Shown: piece after piece, positions 1 through 7,867 of the stretch
Layout: each line of letters starts with the position of its first letter
Position numbering within the stretch: position 1 is the stretch's first letter
Assembly (NCBI GenBank): GCA_034211175.1
Contig: JAXHUH010000163.1
Span: 1 to 27,633, forward strand
From: JAXHUH01 sp034211175
GTDB taxonomy: Bacteria > Actinomycetota > Acidimicrobiia > Acidimicrobiales > CAIXPF01
DNA: 27,633 bases
Direction: 5' to 3'
The notes under the pieces: generated by a model
Databases searched by the model: none
What the model was told of the DNA's origin: nothing
Seen by the model: the letters and a program-made list of their open reading frames with translations, nothing else
Made by a program: the position numbers and the translations under genes

Positions 1-6
1 CGACAC

Positions 7-187
7 CCCGAACTGGCACCCACACCGACCACCACGTGGCACAGGCGGTCGCCAGAACCGGACACACACCCGAACTGGCGCCCACACCGACCACCACGTG
101 GCACAGGCGGTCGCCAGAACGGGACACCCACCCGAACTGGGGGATCTCCACGACCACCACGCGGAAGATCGGTCCCCCAGAACGGGG
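7..187. repeat. Three tandem 62-bp repeats, each an imperfect hairpin
   Basis: Units begin at 7, 69 and 131, giving an exact 62-bp period with 7-bp spacers. Each starts CCCGAACTGG and ends CCAGAACSGG; the arms pair as 4 bp, a tandem A.A mismatch, then 4 or more bp. Units 1 and 2 are nearly identical. Unit 3 differs inside but keeps pairing: the C-G pair 79/113 of unit 2 is G-C (141/176) in unit 3, whose stem is longer (CTGGGGG/CCCCCAG). All three share the loop sequence CGACCACCACG (26-36, 88-98, 151-161). The array abuts the stop codon of the leftward aminotransferase-fold gene and may continue beyond the left window edge. It could act as a terminator or be a structured repeat family; the function is unknown. 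Confidence 0.85.
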
Positions 188-191
188 TGGG

Positions 192-1529
192 TCAGGTGGT
201 GCAGTCGGTGAGGGCCCGGTCGAGGATGGCGACGCCGGTGTCGAGCTCGGCGCGGGTCGACGTGAGCGGCGGGGCGATGCGGAGCACGCCGCTGGCGCTG
301 GGGAGCTGGACGATGTTGACGTGCAGGCCCAGCTCCAGGCACCGCTGGGTGACCTTGCCGGTCAGCTCCGGCGCCGGGGTCCGTGCGTCGCGGTCGCCGA
401 CCAGCTCGACGCCCAGCATCAGCCCACGGCCCCGCACGTCGCCGATCACCTCGTGGCGGGCCTGGAGCTCGGTCAGCGACGCCCGCAGGTGGGCGCCGAG
501 CTCGGCGGCCCGGCCGGCCAGGTTCTCCGACGCCAGCACGTCGAGCACCGCCAGGCCGGCGCGAGCCGGCAGCGGGTCGGAGACGTGTGAGGTGTAGTTG
601 AGGAAGCCCTTCGCGTGGCAGTCCTCCTCGATGGCCTCGCTCGTGATCGTCGCGGCCAGCGGGAGCCCGCCGCCGAGCGTCTTCGAGAGGGTGAGCACGT
701 CGGGCACGACGCCCTCGCGCTCGAACGCGAACATCTCGCCGGTGCGCCCGAGGCCGGTCTGGGCCTCGTCGACCACCAGCACCATCCCCCGGGCCCGACA
801 CATCTCGGCGAGGCTGGCCAGGTAGCCGTCGGGCAGCGGGACGACCCCGCCCGAGCTGAGGATCGGCTCGACGATCACCGCGGCCGGCGCGCCGACCGAC
901 TGGGCGTCGTAGAGCTCCATCCCGACCTGGAGGCAGGTCTGGTCGCAGGCGTCGCGGCAGTGGCGGATCGGGCACCGGTACGGGTCGGGCGTGGGCAGCG
1001 CCATCGTGCCCGGGGTCGCCGGCCCGTAGCCCTTGTGGCCGGCGCTGTAGGTGAGCGACGCGGCGCCGGCGGTCATCCCGTGCCACGAGCGGGAGAACCC
1101 GAGCACCTCGAACCCGCCCGTGTGGAGGCGGGCCAGACGCAGTGCCGCCTCGTTCGACTCGCCGCCCGTCGAGAGCAGCATCACCTTGGACAGCGCGTCG
1201 GGCAGCAGGTCGGCGAGGCGGTCGGCCAGCTCGATCACCGCGGGGGCCAACATCCCCGAGAACAGGTGGTAGGCCTCCTCCCCCGCCCGGTTGACCGCCT
1301 CGACGATCCGGGGATGGTTGTGGCCGAGCGTGGCGCACATCTGGCCGGAGGTGAAGTCGAGGATCGAGCGCCCGTCGATCGTGTGGACCCACGCCCCCTC
1401 GGCCCGGGACGCGATCAGCGGCACGAACTCGCCGCCGTAGCGGAGCAGGTGGTCGTTCGCCCGCTCCCACAGATCCGCCGCCAGGCTGTCGGTCACGCCG
1501 TCGGTCGAGCTCTCGGTGATGTCAGCCAC
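192..1529 (-). CDS. 2,2-dialkylglycine decarboxylase-like class III aminotransferase
   Basis: PLP-dependent class III aminotransferase of 445 aa, closest by memory to 2,2-dialkylglycine decarboxylase (DgdA), which decarboxylates 2-aminoisobutyrate-type amino acids and transaminates pyruvate. From the GTG start at 1529, the family's active-site residues are all present: the SGQM glutamine (Q63), SWHGMT tryptophan (W149), VVDEAQTG aspartate (D254), Schiff-base lysine in LTLSKTLGGG (K283) and the GVLRIAPP arginine (R417). The frame stays open 19 codons further upstream, but that stretch is Arg/Pro-rich and VADITESS looks like the natural N-terminus. An odd feature is a C-x4-C-x3-C-x3-C segment (C186, C191, C195, C199), which the canonical enzyme as I remember it lacks. 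It is divergent from the iron-binding lipoprotein gene. A generic aminotransferase with another substrate remains possible. Confidence 0.85.
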   Translation of the reverse strand: MADITESSTDGVTDSLAADLWERANDHLLRYGGEFVPLIASRAEGAWVHTIDGRSILDFTSGQMCATLGHNHPRIVEAVNRAGEEAYHLFSGMLAPAVIELADRLADLLPDALSKVMLLSTGGESNEAALRLARLHTGGFEVLGFSRSWHGMTAGAASLTYSAGHKGYGPATPGTMALPTPDPYRCPIRHCRDACDQTCLQVGMELYDAQSVGAPAAVIVEPILSSGGVVPLPDGYLASLAEMCRARGMVLVVDEAQTGLGRTGEMFAFEREGVVPDVLTLSKTLGGGLPLAATITSEAIEEDCHAKGFLNYTSHVSDPLPARAGLAVLDVLASENLAGRAAELGAHLRASLTELQARHEVIGDVRGRGLMLGVELVGDRDARTPAPELTGKVTQRCLELGLHVNIVQLPSASGVLRIAPPLTSTRAELDTGVAILDRALTDCTT

Positions 1530-1614
1530 GGCAGAACGGTACCGGTGAGGCGACGCCCGGTCGGGACGCGCCGACCGGTGCCACACGCGGTGCCAACCAT
1601 CTTCACGGCCGGGG

Positions 1615-1628
1615 GTAGGTGTGCCTAC
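1615..1628 (+). promoter_or_regulatory. IdeR/DtxR-like palindrome
   Basis: A perfect inverted repeat GTAGG-TGTG-CCTAC ends 11 bp before the ATG of the Fe-siderophore binding protein. Its core TAGGTGTGCCTA matches 10 of 12 bases of the TAGGTTAGCCTA core of the IdeR/DtxR iron box. The gene's predicted role makes iron repression plausible, but no regulator gene is in the window. Confidence 0.5.
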
Positions 1629-1639
1629 GATCTTGGGAT

Positions 1640-2647
1640 ATGGGTACCAACCGACGCCGCCACGCGCTCCTGCTCCCGGTCCTCCTCCTCGTGGTCGGGC
1701 TCGCCGCTTGCGGCGATGACGACGATGCGGCGCCCGCCGAGTCGTCCGGCGGAGCGGGCGGGTCGACCACGACGGCCGACGCCCCGGACGCGACGGCCAC
1801 CCCCGAGACCACGGCGGCGCCGGAGGCGACCGGGGAGAACGGTGCCGACGACGAGATCGGGCGGGTCCTGGCCATCGGCGAGGAGACGGTCCTCGCCGAC
1901 CTGCTCGCCATCGGCGTTCGGCCGATCGCGTCGACCGCCACCGTGCCCGAGGTCGGCTTCCAGGGCATGGGCGACCTCGACACGTCGGGCATCGAGCCGC
2001 TCTCGGCGACCGAGCCGAACTACGAGTACCTGGCGACGCTCGAGCCGGACATCATCGTCACCTACGAGTTCTGGGCCGACATCATCGGTGAGGACATCCT
2101 CGACTCGCTGGCCGCCGAGCAGGTCATCGCGCTCGAGGACAACCTCCCGCCCGAGGAGCGGGTGGCAGCGCTGGGCGACGCGCTCGGCCGAACCGACGAG
2201 GCCGCCGAGGTCGTCGCCGAGCTCACCGCGGCCCGCGACGAGGTCGCGGGCGCCCTCGGACCCGACTGCGAGCTGTCGATGGCCACCGTCTACCCGGGCC
2301 CGAGCGTCGCGGTGTGGGTCGAGGGCCGGTGGGAGATGCAGCACACGATCATCGAGGCCGGGTGCACCCTCGCGCCCGATGCGTCGCAGACCGACCCCGA
2401 CGACAACGGGCGGGCGTGGGTGTCGGACGAGCAGTGGGGTCTGCTGTCGGCCACGCCGTTGGTGCTGTTCCAGAACGAGAACGTCGACGGCGAGGCCGAG
2501 GCGCTCGCCACGGTCGAGGCCGATCCGCTCTGGCAGCAGGTGCCGGCGGTCGAGGCCGGCGAGGTCGTCGTCTTCGACCGGCTGGGCTACCCGGGGGCCG
2601 TCGGCCAGGTCCGGTTCATCGACGAGCTCCTCGCCGAGCTCGGCTGA
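1640..2647 (+). CDS. Fe3+-siderophore ABC transporter substrate-binding lipoprotein
   Basis: A 335-aa protein with an N-terminal Arg-rich n-region, hydrophobic core and lipobox LAAC, giving lipidated Cys24 followed by an acidic and then Thr/Ala-rich linker. The mature part reads as a FepB/FecB-type clamshell: an N-lobe IGEETVLADLLAIGVRPIA, the typical LEPDIIVTY strand, a connecting helix region and a C-terminal FDRLGYPGAVG-IDELLAEL end. It should capture ferric siderophores outside the membrane and deliver them to a FecCD-type permease. No permease or ATPase gene is adjacent, so it is an orphan receptor here. ATG 1640 was chosen because it places the signal peptide correctly; only a weak GGGA precedes it, so a short or leaderless mRNA is possible. 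An iron-box-like palindrome lies just upstream. The exact ligand cannot be told. Confidence 0.85.
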   Translation: MGTNRRRHALLLPVLLLVVGLAACGDDDDAAPAESSGGAGGSTTTADAPDATATPETTAAPEATGENGADDEIGRVLAIGEETVLADLLAIGVRPIASTATVPEVGFQGMGDLDTSGIEPLSATEPNYEYLATLEPDIIVTYEFWADIIGEDILDSLAAEQVIALEDNLPPEERVAALGDALGRTDEAAEVVAELTAARDEVAGALGPDCELSMATVYPGPSVAVWVEGRWEMQHTIIEAGCTLAPDASQTDPDDNGRAWVSDEQWGLLSATPLVLFQNENVDGEAEALATVEADPLWQQVPAVEAGEVVVFDRLGYPGAVGQVRFIDELLAELG

Positions 2648-2657
2648 GCCCGCTCGT

Positions 2658-2678
2658 CGGGTCACGCCGCCTGACCCG
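2658..2678. terminator. Hairpin between convergent genes
   Basis: CGGGTCA-CGCCGCC-TGACCCG is a perfect 7-bp stem with a 7-nt loop, 10 bp after the lipoprotein stop and 32 bp before the stop of the convergent ligase gene. There is no T-tract on either side, so it is a possible bidirectional transcription end or mRNA 3' stabiliser rather than a classic intrinsic terminator. Confidence 0.45.
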
Positions 2679-2710
2679 GCGTCGGCTCCCATGTCGGCGC
2701 CGGCGAGTCC

Positions 2711-4270
2711 TCAGGTCGGCAGGCGGCCCTCGTGGATCGCCCGGACGACCTCGACCGTGTCGGCCTCGGCGGCGTCCTTGTCGGGCCGGTAGCGCTTCAC
2801 CCGGGCGAAGCGCAGCGCCATGCCGCCCGGGTAGCGGGTACTGGTCTGGACACCGTCGAGGGCGATCTCGACGACGAGCTCGGGGCGCACGTGCACCACG
2901 TGGCGGTCGCGCGAGACCTCGCGGGCCAGCAGCTCGGCGGTCTGCCAGGTGAGCAGCTCGTCGGTCAGGCCCTTGAACGTCTTGCCCAGCATCACGAACC
3001 CGCCCGCGGGATCGTCGGGGTCGGCGCCCGGGTCCCGGGCGCCGAGGTGGAGGTTGGACAGCCAGCCCTGGCGGCGACCGTGGCCCCACTCGGCGGCGAG
3101 GACCACGAGGTCGAGGGTGTGGCTCGGCTTCAGCTTGCGCCACGCCGCTCCTCGGCGGCCGGCCTCGTAGCGGCTGGCCGGGTCCTTCACGACCACGCCC
3201 TCGTGGCCGACGGACAGCGCCTCGGCCAGCACCTGCGACACGCCCTCGGCCGTCGTCACCTCGGTGCCCGGCACCCGCAGGCCCTCGGGCACCGCGGCGG
3301 CGAGGTGGGAGCGGCGCTCGTCGAGGGGCAGGTCGAGCAGGTCGTCGCCGTCGAGGTGGAGCACGTCGAAGAAGAACGGCACGAGCAGCGGGCCGTCGAC
3401 CTCGACGGTCTCGCGACCGAAGCGGCTCATCGTCTCCTGGAACGGCACCGGTCGCCGACCCGGGTCGAGGAGCAGCGCCTCACCGTCGAGCACCACGTCG
3501 GAGGCGTCGAGGTCGAGGACCGTGGCCACGACCTCGGGCATGCGCTCGGTGACGTCGTTCAGGTTGCGGGTGTAGACGACGACGTCGCCGCCCCGGCGAT
3601 GGACCTGGATGCGGGCACCGTCGAGCTTCCACTCCACGACCGACCGGCCACCACCCGCCAACGTGTCGGCCGGGGACTCGGCCGGCGACGCCAGCATCGG
3701 CTTGAGCCCACGGCCGATCTCGAGCCCGATGGCGGCCAGGCCCTCCTCGCCGGACGCCAGCGCGACCTCGGCGATGGCCGCGAGATCACCGTGGAGCATC
3801 GCGGCCCGCCGGGTGGCGGCGAGCGGCACGCCGGCGCCCTTGGCCACCGCGTCGGCCATCAGCCCCTCGAGCGCGCCCTGGCGCAGCTCGCCGATCAGGA
3901 GCCGTCGCAGGAAGTCGGCCTCGGCCGCGGTGGCGCGACCGAACAGCTCGCGCAGCTGGTCGACCCGGGCCTTCTGCGACCCCGGCCCCGACGTGGCGGC
4001 GAGCCGGTCGAGTGCGGCGTCGACCTCGGCGATCGTCAACGACGGCTCGGACGCGGCGGTGGCATCGGCCGCCGCCGAGATCGTGGCCCAGCCGATGCCG
4101 ATGCGGCCCTGGGGCGCCTCACCGGCCAGGTACGCCACCGCGACGCGCGCCTCCCCGGGCGCCAGCGAGGCGATGAGCTCGGCGAGGGCCGCCACCTTCT
4201 CGCCCCGCTTGGTCGTCGACGCGACGACGCCGGACGTGGCGACGAGCGGCGCGAGACGAGCGGGCGACAT
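2711..4270 (-). CDS. ligB: ATP-dependent DNA ligase (LigB type)
   Basis: A 519-aa archaeal-type ATP-dependent DNA ligase, close in length to the mycobacterial LigB (about 507 aa). It has an N-terminal DNA-binding helical domain (about 1-190), including the GELRQGALEGLMADAVA segment typical of the family. Next comes the nucleotidyltransferase domain with motif I EWKLDGAR (adenylated Lys215), GEALLLD, FFFDVLHLDG (motif III region) and EGVVVKD (motif IV, 357-363). The OB-fold ends in the motif V/VI region ALRFARVKRYRPDK. It seals 3'-OH/5'-phosphate nicks using ATP and acts in repair alongside the essential NAD-dependent LigA. ATG 4270 has a good GGAGG 5 nt upstream; the reading frame stays open far upstream but without ligase similarity. 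It is divergent from the MscS gene. Confidence 0.93.
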   Translation of the reverse strand: MSPARLAPLVATSGVVASTTKRGEKVAALAELIASLAPGEARVAVAYLAGEAPQGRIGIGWATISAAADATAASEPSLTIAEVDAALDRLAATSGPGSQKARVDQLRELFGRATAAEADFLRRLLIGELRQGALEGLMADAVAKGAGVPLAATRRAAMLHGDLAAIAEVALASGEEGLAAIGLEIGRGLKPMLASPAESPADTLAGGGRSVVEWKLDGARIQVHRRGGDVVVYTRNLNDVTERMPEVVATVLDLDASDVVLDGEALLLDPGRRPVPFQETMSRFGRETVEVDGPLLVPFFFDVLHLDGDDLLDLPLDERRSHLAAAVPEGLRVPGTEVTTAEGVSQVLAEALSVGHEGVVVKDPASRYEAGRRGAAWRKLKPSHTLDLVVLAAEWGHGRRQGWLSNLHLGARDPGADPDDPAGGFVMLGKTFKGLTDELLTWQTAELLAREVSRDRHVVHVRPELVVEIALDGVQTSTRYPGGMALRFARVKRYRPDKDAAEADTVEVVRAIHEGRLPT

Positions 4271-4387
4271 GACGACCTCCGTGTGGCCGACACCGGCGGG
4301 ACGACCGACCGGCCGGTGATCGACGACCCGACCGCGGTGGGAGCCCGAAGGTAGCCGCCGGGGCCCGGTCGTGACGCATGGCCACCA

Positions 4388-5380
4388 GTGGCACCCGGGA
4401 AGGCCCCGATAGCCTCGCCGACCGTGGACCTGCTCGCCCAGACCGACACGACCGAGGTCGACCTCACCGAGGTCGTTCCCTCGGGTGTGGAGGGTGAGGA
4501 CTGGCTGCACGCGGGCATCGTCGTCGCGGCGACGATCGTCGGCACGGTCGTCATCGCCCGGCTCCTGCGCCGTCTCGTCGAGCGCACGCTGGGCACCGGG
4601 TTCGCCCCGCTCATCATCAGCCGTGCCGCCGCCTACGGGGTGTTCCTCATCGGCGTGACCTACGCGCTGGGGACGCTGGGCGTGCGGGTCGGCCCCCTCC
4701 TCGGTGCTCTCGGTCTCGGTGGTCTCGTCCTCGCGCTGGCGCTCCAGGCGCTGGTCGAGAACCTGGTCTCGGGCATGTTCATCCAGGCCCGGCGGCCGTT
4801 CACGATCGGCGACACGGTCACCTCGGGCGACCACACCGGCGTCGTCGTCGACGTCAACGCCCGCACGACCGTGTTGCGCACCGTCGAGGGCGTGTGGATC
4901 CACGTGCCCAACGCGAACGTGTTGAAGGAACCGATCGTCAACCTAACCAAGGAGGCGCTCCGGCGCTCGGAGCTGCTCGTCGGGGTGGCCTACGACAGCG
5001 ACCTCCACGAGGCGATCTCGGTGACCCGCGAGGCGATCGGCCGGGCGACCCGGGTGGCGAAGGTGCCGGCGCCCCAGGTCGTGGTCCAGGAGTTCGGGGA
5101 CTCGTCGATCGTGCTGTCGTGCCTGTACTGGCACCAGGCGGACATCCCGGCCGAGGTGGTCACCCGCGGTGACGTCGCGCTCGCCATCCACGAGGCCTAC
5201 GAGGACGCCGGCATCACCATCGCCTTCCCCCAGATGGTCTTGTGGACCGGGGTGGAGCGCAGCGACGGCGGCCCCTACGCCGATCGCGACCTGGGCCGCA
5301 TCGGCCCCGCGCCGCAGGACAAGCCGCCGGTCGAACCGCCGTCGAGCCTCGGTCGCCTCCGCCGTCGGGGCGGCGCCTGA
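4388..5380 (+). CDS. MscS-family small-conductance mechanosensitive channel
   Basis: A 330-aa integral membrane protein of the MscS family, opened by membrane tension to release osmolytes during hypo-osmotic shock. Three hydrophobic segments are visible (about 41-60, 75-97, 102-128). The third is the Gly/Ala-rich pore helix (ALGLGGLVLALALQALVENLVSGMFI), followed by the signature beta domain (RRPFTIGDTVTSG...GVVVDVNARTTVLRT...VHVPNANVLKEPIVNLT). A cytoplasmic alpha/beta domain follows, and the C-terminal tail from about residue 290 is Pro/Arg-rich and probably disordered. The start is uncertain: GTG 4388 is the longest option, while GTG 4424 (VDLLAQTD) would shorten it by 12 aa. Neither has a well-placed ribosome site, although GGGAAGG lies at 4397-4403. 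Confidence 0.92.
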   Translation: MAPGKAPIASPTVDLLAQTDTTEVDLTEVVPSGVEGEDWLHAGIVVAATIVGTVVIARLLRRLVERTLGTGFAPLIISRAAAYGVFLIGVTYALGTLGVRVGPLLGALGLGGLVLALALQALVENLVSGMFIQARRPFTIGDTVTSGDHTGVVVDVNARTTVLRTVEGVWIHVPNANVLKEPIVNLTKEALRRSELLVGVAYDSDLHEAISVTREAIGRATRVAKVPAPQVVVQEFGDSSIVLSCLYWHQADIPAEVVTRGDVALAIHEAYEDAGITIAFPQMVLWTGVERSDGGPYADRDLGRIGPAPQDKPPVEPPSSLGRLRRRGGA

Positions 5381-5497
5381 GCACCAGCGGTGTGCCAAGA
5401 GTTGTCTTGACCGGACACTCCGGCTGGGCCAGCATCGCTCGGTGATCTCCCACCCCCGGATCAATGCGGTTGCGTTCGCGCGCCCTGTGAGAACTTC

Positions 5498-6733
5498 GTG
5501 ACGGCGCTGCGGGCGCGCCCGTCCTCCCTCGGGAGAGTCGAGTTCACGGCGATGTTGGCGGGCTCGATGGCCCTCGCCGCGCTGGGCATCGACCTGATGC
5601 TGCCGGCGTTCGACGACATCCGCGCCGACCTCGGCCTCGCCGCCGGCTCGAACGAGGTGACCGGCCTCGTCACCGCCTACTTCATCGGCATGGCGGCCGG
5701 GCAGCTCTTCTACGGTCCCCTGGCCGACCGCTTCGGCCGGCGACCGACGCTCTACCTCGGCTTCGCCATCTACGGCGTCGGTGCACTCGCATCCGCGCTC
5801 GCGCCCGGGCTCGCCACGCTGTTCGCGGCCCGCCTCATCTGGGGCTTCGGCGCCGCCGGGCCCCGCGTCGTGACGCTCGCGGTCGTGCGCGACAGCTACA
5901 CGGGCGAGGCGATGGCCCGGGCGATGTCGTTCATCATGGCCGTGTTCCTCCTCGTGCCGGTCATCGCACCGACGCTCGGTTCGCTGCTGGTGGCGGCGTC
6001 GTCAAGGCGGTGGATGTTCGTGGCGTGCGCCGCGGTGGCCGTCGGCACCGCCATCTGGGCCCAGCGCCTGCCGGAGACGCTGCGCCCCGAGAACCGCAGC
6101 GAGCTGCGGTTCGGTCGCATCGCCCAGGCCGCCCGCCACGTCGTCACCAACCGCCAGACGGTCGGCTACACCCTGGCCATGACCTCGCTGTACGGCGTGT
6201 TCACGTCCTACATCGCCAGCTCCGAGAAGATCTTCAGCGACATCTACGACCAGGAGGCGGCGTTCCCGTTCCTGTTCGGCGGCGCCGCCGGCGTGATGGG
6301 GCTCGGCATGGTGATCAACGCCCGTGTCGTCGAGCGCTTCGGAACCCGCCGCCTCTCCCACGGTGTGCTCCTCGCCTATCTCGTCGGCGCATCCGTGCTC
6401 ACGGCGATCACGCTCGGCTGGGACGGTCGCCCGCCGCTCGTGCTGTTCTTCGTCGGCCTCTGCGTGATGCTGACGTGCCACGCGCTGCTGATCCCGAACT
6501 TCAACACCGTGGCGCTCCACCCGATGGGCGCGGTCGCGGGCATGGCCTCGTCGGTCACGGGTGCGTGCCAGATCGCGGTCGGCGCGTTCCTGGGCTCGTT
6601 CCTCGACCGGGCGTTCGAGGACACGGTCACCCCGCTGGTGCTCGGCTTCCTCGGCTACGGCACCCTCGCCCTCGCACTCATCCTGTGGGCCGAGCGCGGC
6701 CGCCTGTTCCAGCGGCTCCAGCCGGTCGCCTGA
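5498..6733 (+). CDS. MFS exporter, DHA1 Bcr/CflA-like
   Basis: A 411-aa, 12-helix major facilitator of the drug:H+ antiporter-1 family, most like Bcr/CflA multidrug exporters. The first helix carries the ALGIDLMLPAF signature of that group, and motif A GPLADRFGRRP (73-83) lies between helices 2 and 3. The helix 4-5 region GFGAAGPRVVTLAVVRDSYTGEAMARAMSF is also typical. The GTG start at 5498 gives the expected cytoplasmic N-terminus right before helix 1. It sits at the inner membrane and probably expels small hydrophobic or drug-like compounds; the substrate cannot be inferred. A weak promoter-like TTGACC lies about 90 bp upstream. The SDR gene follows 263 bp downstream, so a shared transcript is uncertain. 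Confidence 0.88.
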   Translation: MTALRARPSSLGRVEFTAMLAGSMALAALGIDLMLPAFDDIRADLGLAAGSNEVTGLVTAYFIGMAAGQLFYGPLADRFGRRPTLYLGFAIYGVGALASALAPGLATLFAARLIWGFGAAGPRVVTLAVVRDSYTGEAMARAMSFIMAVFLLVPVIAPTLGSLLVAASSRRWMFVACAAVAVGTAIWAQRLPETLRPENRSELRFGRIAQAARHVVTNRQTVGYTLAMTSLYGVFTSYIASSEKIFSDIYDQEAAFPFLFGGAAGVMGLGMVINARVVERFGTRRLSHGVLLAYLVGASVLTAITLGWDGRPPLVLFFVGLCVMLTCHALLIPNFNTVALHPMGAVAGMASSVTGACQIAVGAFLGSFLDRAFEDTVTPLVLGFLGYGTLALALILWAERGRLFQRLQPVA

Positions 6734-6996
6734 GCGCCGCCGCCCGGGCGTCGACCGGGGCGAACAGGGTTTGGACGGCCGTCTCGGCGGGCACGCCGAT
6801 GGCAGCTCCGACGTGACCGAGAACGCGAACCGGTGAGCTGGCCCGGGTGGTGACGGTCGACGCGACCGTCCTGACGCCAGGCCATCGCCGCCGGTTCCTC
6901 CCGATCGCACCGGGGCCGGCGTCCACCTTCGCCCCGGACGTCGGTCCCGGCGCACCGTCTCGCCCCCGAACGTCCGGTCGTGGTGGACTGCCGGCC
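6734..6996 (+). promoter_or_regulatory. Intergenic region with a perfect 19-bp inverted repeat
   Basis: No gene is supported in these 263 bp. A perfect palindrome GACGGTCG-ACG-CGACCGTC lies at 6852-6870, and a 10-bp palindrome GACGGCCGTC lies at 6774-6783. The first is 126 bp before the SDR start and has the size of a TetR/GntR-type operator or an mRNA leader hairpin. The SDR frame continues open upstream through this stretch, but the residues there do not resemble a Rossmann protein. Confidence 0.4.
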
Positions 6997-7845
6997 ATGG
7001 AGACCTTCACGGGCAGGATCGCGGTGGTGACCGGCGGCGGTGACGGCATGGGCCGAGCGCTCGCCCGCCAGTTGGCCGCCGAGGGCTGTCACGTCGCCAT
7101 GTGCGACATCAACGAGGACGCCCTGACCGTGACGAAGGCCGTGTGCGAGGAGGCCGCGCCCACCGGGACCCGGGTCACCACCCACATCTGCGACGTGAGC
7201 GACGAGGCGGCGATGACCGCCTTCCGCGACGAGGTGCTGGAGGCCCACGCCACCGACCACGTCCACCTGGTGTTCAACAACGCCGGCATCGGCGGCGGTG
7301 GCAGCTTCGTCACCGAGGACCGGGCGGCGTGGGACCGCACGTTCGGCGTGTGCTGGGGCGGCGTCTACCACGGGACCCGGGCGTTCCTCCCCCTGCTCAT
7401 CGCGGCCGAGGAGGGCCACCTCGTCAACACGTCGAGCGTGAACGGCTTCTGGGCGTGCCTCGGGCCCGACCGCCCGCACACGGCGTACTCGGCGGCCAAG
7501 TTCGCGGTGAAGGGGTTCACCGAGGCGCTGCGGGTCGATCTGCGCCTCAACGCACCCCACGTCCAGGCGTCGGTGGTCATGCCCGGCCACATCGGCACCA
7601 ACATCGCGGCCAACTCGATGCGGGCCCACGGTGCCGAGGTCTCCCCCGAGATCGCCGAGCTCGCCGACGCGTTCAGGGACAACGCCCCGATCGACGCCGA
7701 GCAGGCGGCGACCGAGATCCTCGACGGGGTGCGGGAGAACCGTTGGCGCATCCTCGTCGGCGACGACGCCCGCTTCCTCGACGAGGCTGTGCGCAGCGCG
7801 CCGGAGACGGCCTACGAGCAGGCGTTCCTCCGCACGCTCGGCTGA
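6997..7845 (+). CDS. SDR-family NAD(P)-dependent oxidoreductase
   Basis: A 282-aa classical short-chain dehydrogenase/reductase. It has the Rossmann cofactor motif TGGGDGMG (12-19), CDIN after beta-2 (an acidic residue favouring NAD(H)), the CDVSD adenine-ring site, NNAG (94-97), the catalytic Ser pair in NTSSVNG (near 146), and Tyr164/Lys168 in YSAAK. PGHIG follows the active site. It oxidises or reduces an alcohol/ketone pair; the substrate cannot be read from the sequence. ATG 6997 starts the fold exactly at beta-1; a longer frame to 6847 adds a low-complexity stretch with no homology. Its stop lies only 22 bp from the stop of the convergent deacylase gene. Confidence 0.9.
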   Translation: METFTGRIAVVTGGGDGMGRALARQLAAEGCHVAMCDINEDALTVTKAVCEEAAPTGTRVTTHICDVSDEAAMTAFRDEVLEAHATDHVHLVFNNAGIGGGGSFVTEDRAAWDRTFGVCWGGVYHGTRAFLPLLIAAEEGHLVNTSSVNGFWACLGPDRPHTAYSAAKFAVKGFTEALRVDLRLNAPHVQASVVMPGHIGTNIAANSMRAHGAEVSPEIAELADAFRDNAPIDAEQAATEILDGVRENRWRILVGDDARFLDEAVRSAPETAYEQAFLRTLG

Positions 7846-7867
7846 CGCTGGCCGGCCACCGGGCTGG

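Noticed and set aside
7..187. CRISPR array or integron attC sites
   Set aside because: Spacers of 7 bp are far too short for CRISPR. The arms do not carry the RYYYAAC/GTTRRRY core sites of attC, and no integrase or cas gene is present.
615..2792. Very long open frames on the strand opposite to real genes (this one and similar ones at 2732-4354, 12447-14222, 13640-15118 and 17738-19762)
   Set aside because: They are by-products of third-position GC bias; their translations are Arg/Gly/Asp-rich without domains, while the opposing frames encode clear enzyme families.
5407..5435. Promoter TTGACC-17-CAGCAT before the Bcr/CflA-like exporter
   Set aside because: The -10 matches only three of six bases and nothing else supports it, so it was not listed as a feature.
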